Under the pieces are notes generated by a model, which was not told the DNA's origin, searched no databases, and saw only the letters and a list, made by a program, of their open reading frames with translations. Source: Thermoanaerobaculales bacterium (GTDB taxonomy: Bacteria > Acidobacteriota > Thermoanaerobaculia > Thermoanaerobaculales > Sulfomarinibacteraceae). Taken from it: DNA of 37,053 bases. The stretch lies in contig JALOKS010000006.1 of assembly GCA_025456385.1 (NCBI GenBank), forward strand, positions 1-37,053, written 5' to 3'. The translations under genes were made by a program, and so were the position numbers. Shown piece by piece: positions 36,539 through 37,053 of this stretch. Numbering within the stretch: position 1 is the first letter of the stretch; every line of letters begins with the position of its first letter.

Positions 36539-36931
36539 ATGGCCGGCGACGAGAGGCCGATCCGGCTGCTGCTGGTGGATGACGAGGTCGGGTACCTCGA
36601 GGTGCTCGGGAAGAGGCTCGCCAAGCGGGACTTCCAGGTGACGACGGCGCGCTCCGGGACGCAGGCCATCCGCTGCCTGCGCGACCACGACTTCGACGTC
36701 GCGGTCGTGGATCTCAAGATGGAGGACATGGACGGCATCGAGCTCCTCAAGGTGCTCAAGCAGATGCTGCCCGAGCTGCAGGTGATCATGCTCACCGGTC
36801 ACGGCTCGGAGCGGGCGGCGCGGGACGGGCTCGCCCTCGGCGCCTTCGACTATCTGCTGAAGCCGATCGATCTCGAGATCCTGCTCGAGCGGGTGCTGGC
36901 CGCGGTCGGGCGAGGCGGCGATGGCTCCTGA
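36539..36931 (+). CDS. Response regulator, receiver domain only (second)
   Basis: The 130-residue protein is another stand-alone receiver: LLVDDEVGYLEVL, VAVVDLKMEDMDG with the phospho-acceptor Asp, MLTGHGSERAA and Lys in DYLLKPID. It is clearly similar to the preceding receiver and probably arose by duplication. Two output-less receivers behind one kinase suggest a branched or competitive phosphotransfer. It is in the same operon, spaced 3 bp from the first. Confidence 0.9.
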   Translation: MAGDERPIRLLLVDDEVGYLEVLGKRLAKRDFQVTTARSGTQAIRCLRDHDFDVAVVDLKMEDMDGIELLKVLKQMLPELQVIMLTGHGSERAARDGLALGAFDYLLKPIDLEILLERVLAAVGRGGDGS

Positions 36932-36971
36932 ACTCAAGGCGGAGGCGCTGCATTTTTTTCAGGCGAAGTCT

Positions 36972-36991
36972 GCCGGCCCGCGCAGGCCGGC
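36972..36991. other. Inverted repeat between the second receiver and the next gene
   Basis: gccggcc-cgcgca-ggccggc forms a perfect 7-bp stem. A T-run (ttttttt) lies upstream of it, not downstream, so it does not fit a plus-strand terminator. It may modulate mRNA between the receiver genes and the partial gene at the edge. Confidence 0.45.
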
Positions 36992-37018
36992 TGCAGTCCT
37001 GTCAAGGGAGGGAATGGT

Positions 37019-37053
37019 ATGAGCTTCTTCAGAGACTGGGGAGAGATGATGTC
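37019..37053 (+). CDS. Start of an unidentified gene, cut by the window edge
   Basis: A strong GGGAGGG ribosome site about 6 bases before ATG starts the frame MSFFRDWGEMMS, cut after 11 codons. It lies 87 bp after the second receiver on the same strand and may belong to the sigma54-driven operon. The product cannot be named from so few residues. Confidence 0.6.
   Translation, partial: MSFFRDWGEMM

Noticed and set aside
36950-36992. Rho-independent terminator after the second receiver
   Set aside because: The T-run precedes the stem instead of following it on the plus strand, and the minus strand gives an A-run.

Overview
The window is a very GC-rich (roughly 70%), densely coded bacterial chromosome segment with about 35 protein genes, two tRNA genes and an SRP RNA. 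It has no transposase, integrase, phage gene or CRISPR array. Most genes are single-copy housekeeping genes. The envelope is Gram-negative: BamD-like lipoprotein, RseP, UppS/CdsA and a secreted LysM protein. A UbiX-UbiA pair plus a UbiE/MenG methyltransferase suggests menaquinone respiration, possibly by the futalosine route. SelB implies selenocysteine use. The protein styles, the deoxynucleoside kinase and the heptanucleotide tandem repeats remind me of Acidobacteriota (Thermoanaerobaculia-like) or former delta-proteobacteria. That placement is an inference from recall, not a search result.

Layout. 1-2.5 kb: an AT-rich edge with DnaA-box-like repeats, then tsaC and recN on the minus strand. 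2.5-8.5 kb: cupin and coaE (+), then folD, menG, rdgB, an FHA-GAF-adenylate cyclase and a secreted unknown (-); three different 7-bp tandem repeat arrays sit at the gene junctions. 8.5-16.3 kb: a long plus-strand run truA-uppS-cdsA-rseP, a PASTA protein, rpe, bamD, a LysM protein, a strong terminator and tadA. 16.3-16.65 kb: tRNA-Ser(CGA), tRNA-Ser(GGA) and SRP RNA. 16.7-23.3 kb: a glycosyltransferase-like protein, a secreted unknown, selB, a CYTH protein, a sugar nucleotidyltransferase, a pilin-like protein and a ComEA-like protein. 23.3-29 kb: ubiX-ubiA, deoxynucleoside kinase, serS converging on an HD-domain gene, then glnA. 29.1-37 kb: a signalling and transport block made of a sigma54 activator, a cytidylate-kinase-like/BON/CBS protein, a DASS-family transporter, a beta-carbonic anhydrase, and a sigma54-promoter-driven histidine kinase with two response regulators.

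Two things stand out. First, several otherwise well-conserved genes carry small clean deletions. serS lacks the motif 2 segment. serS and the convergent HD gene have both lost their natural 3' ends at one shared junction. folD lacks its GDV segment. The dCache sensor kinase is broken by an out-of-frame deletion. These are either real lesions or assembly errors, and raw reads would decide. Second, the 29-37 kb block looks like a coherent, poorly described module. An activator with a degenerate receiver lies near a transporter that lacks the usual SNT motifs. The transporter is translationally coupled to a CBS-type sensor protein and followed by carbonic anhydrase. Next comes a two-component operon behind a consensus sigma54 promoter with upstream 17-bp dyads. 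A class IIIb-type adenylate cyclase elsewhere in the window adds a possible, unproven, inorganic-carbon theme.
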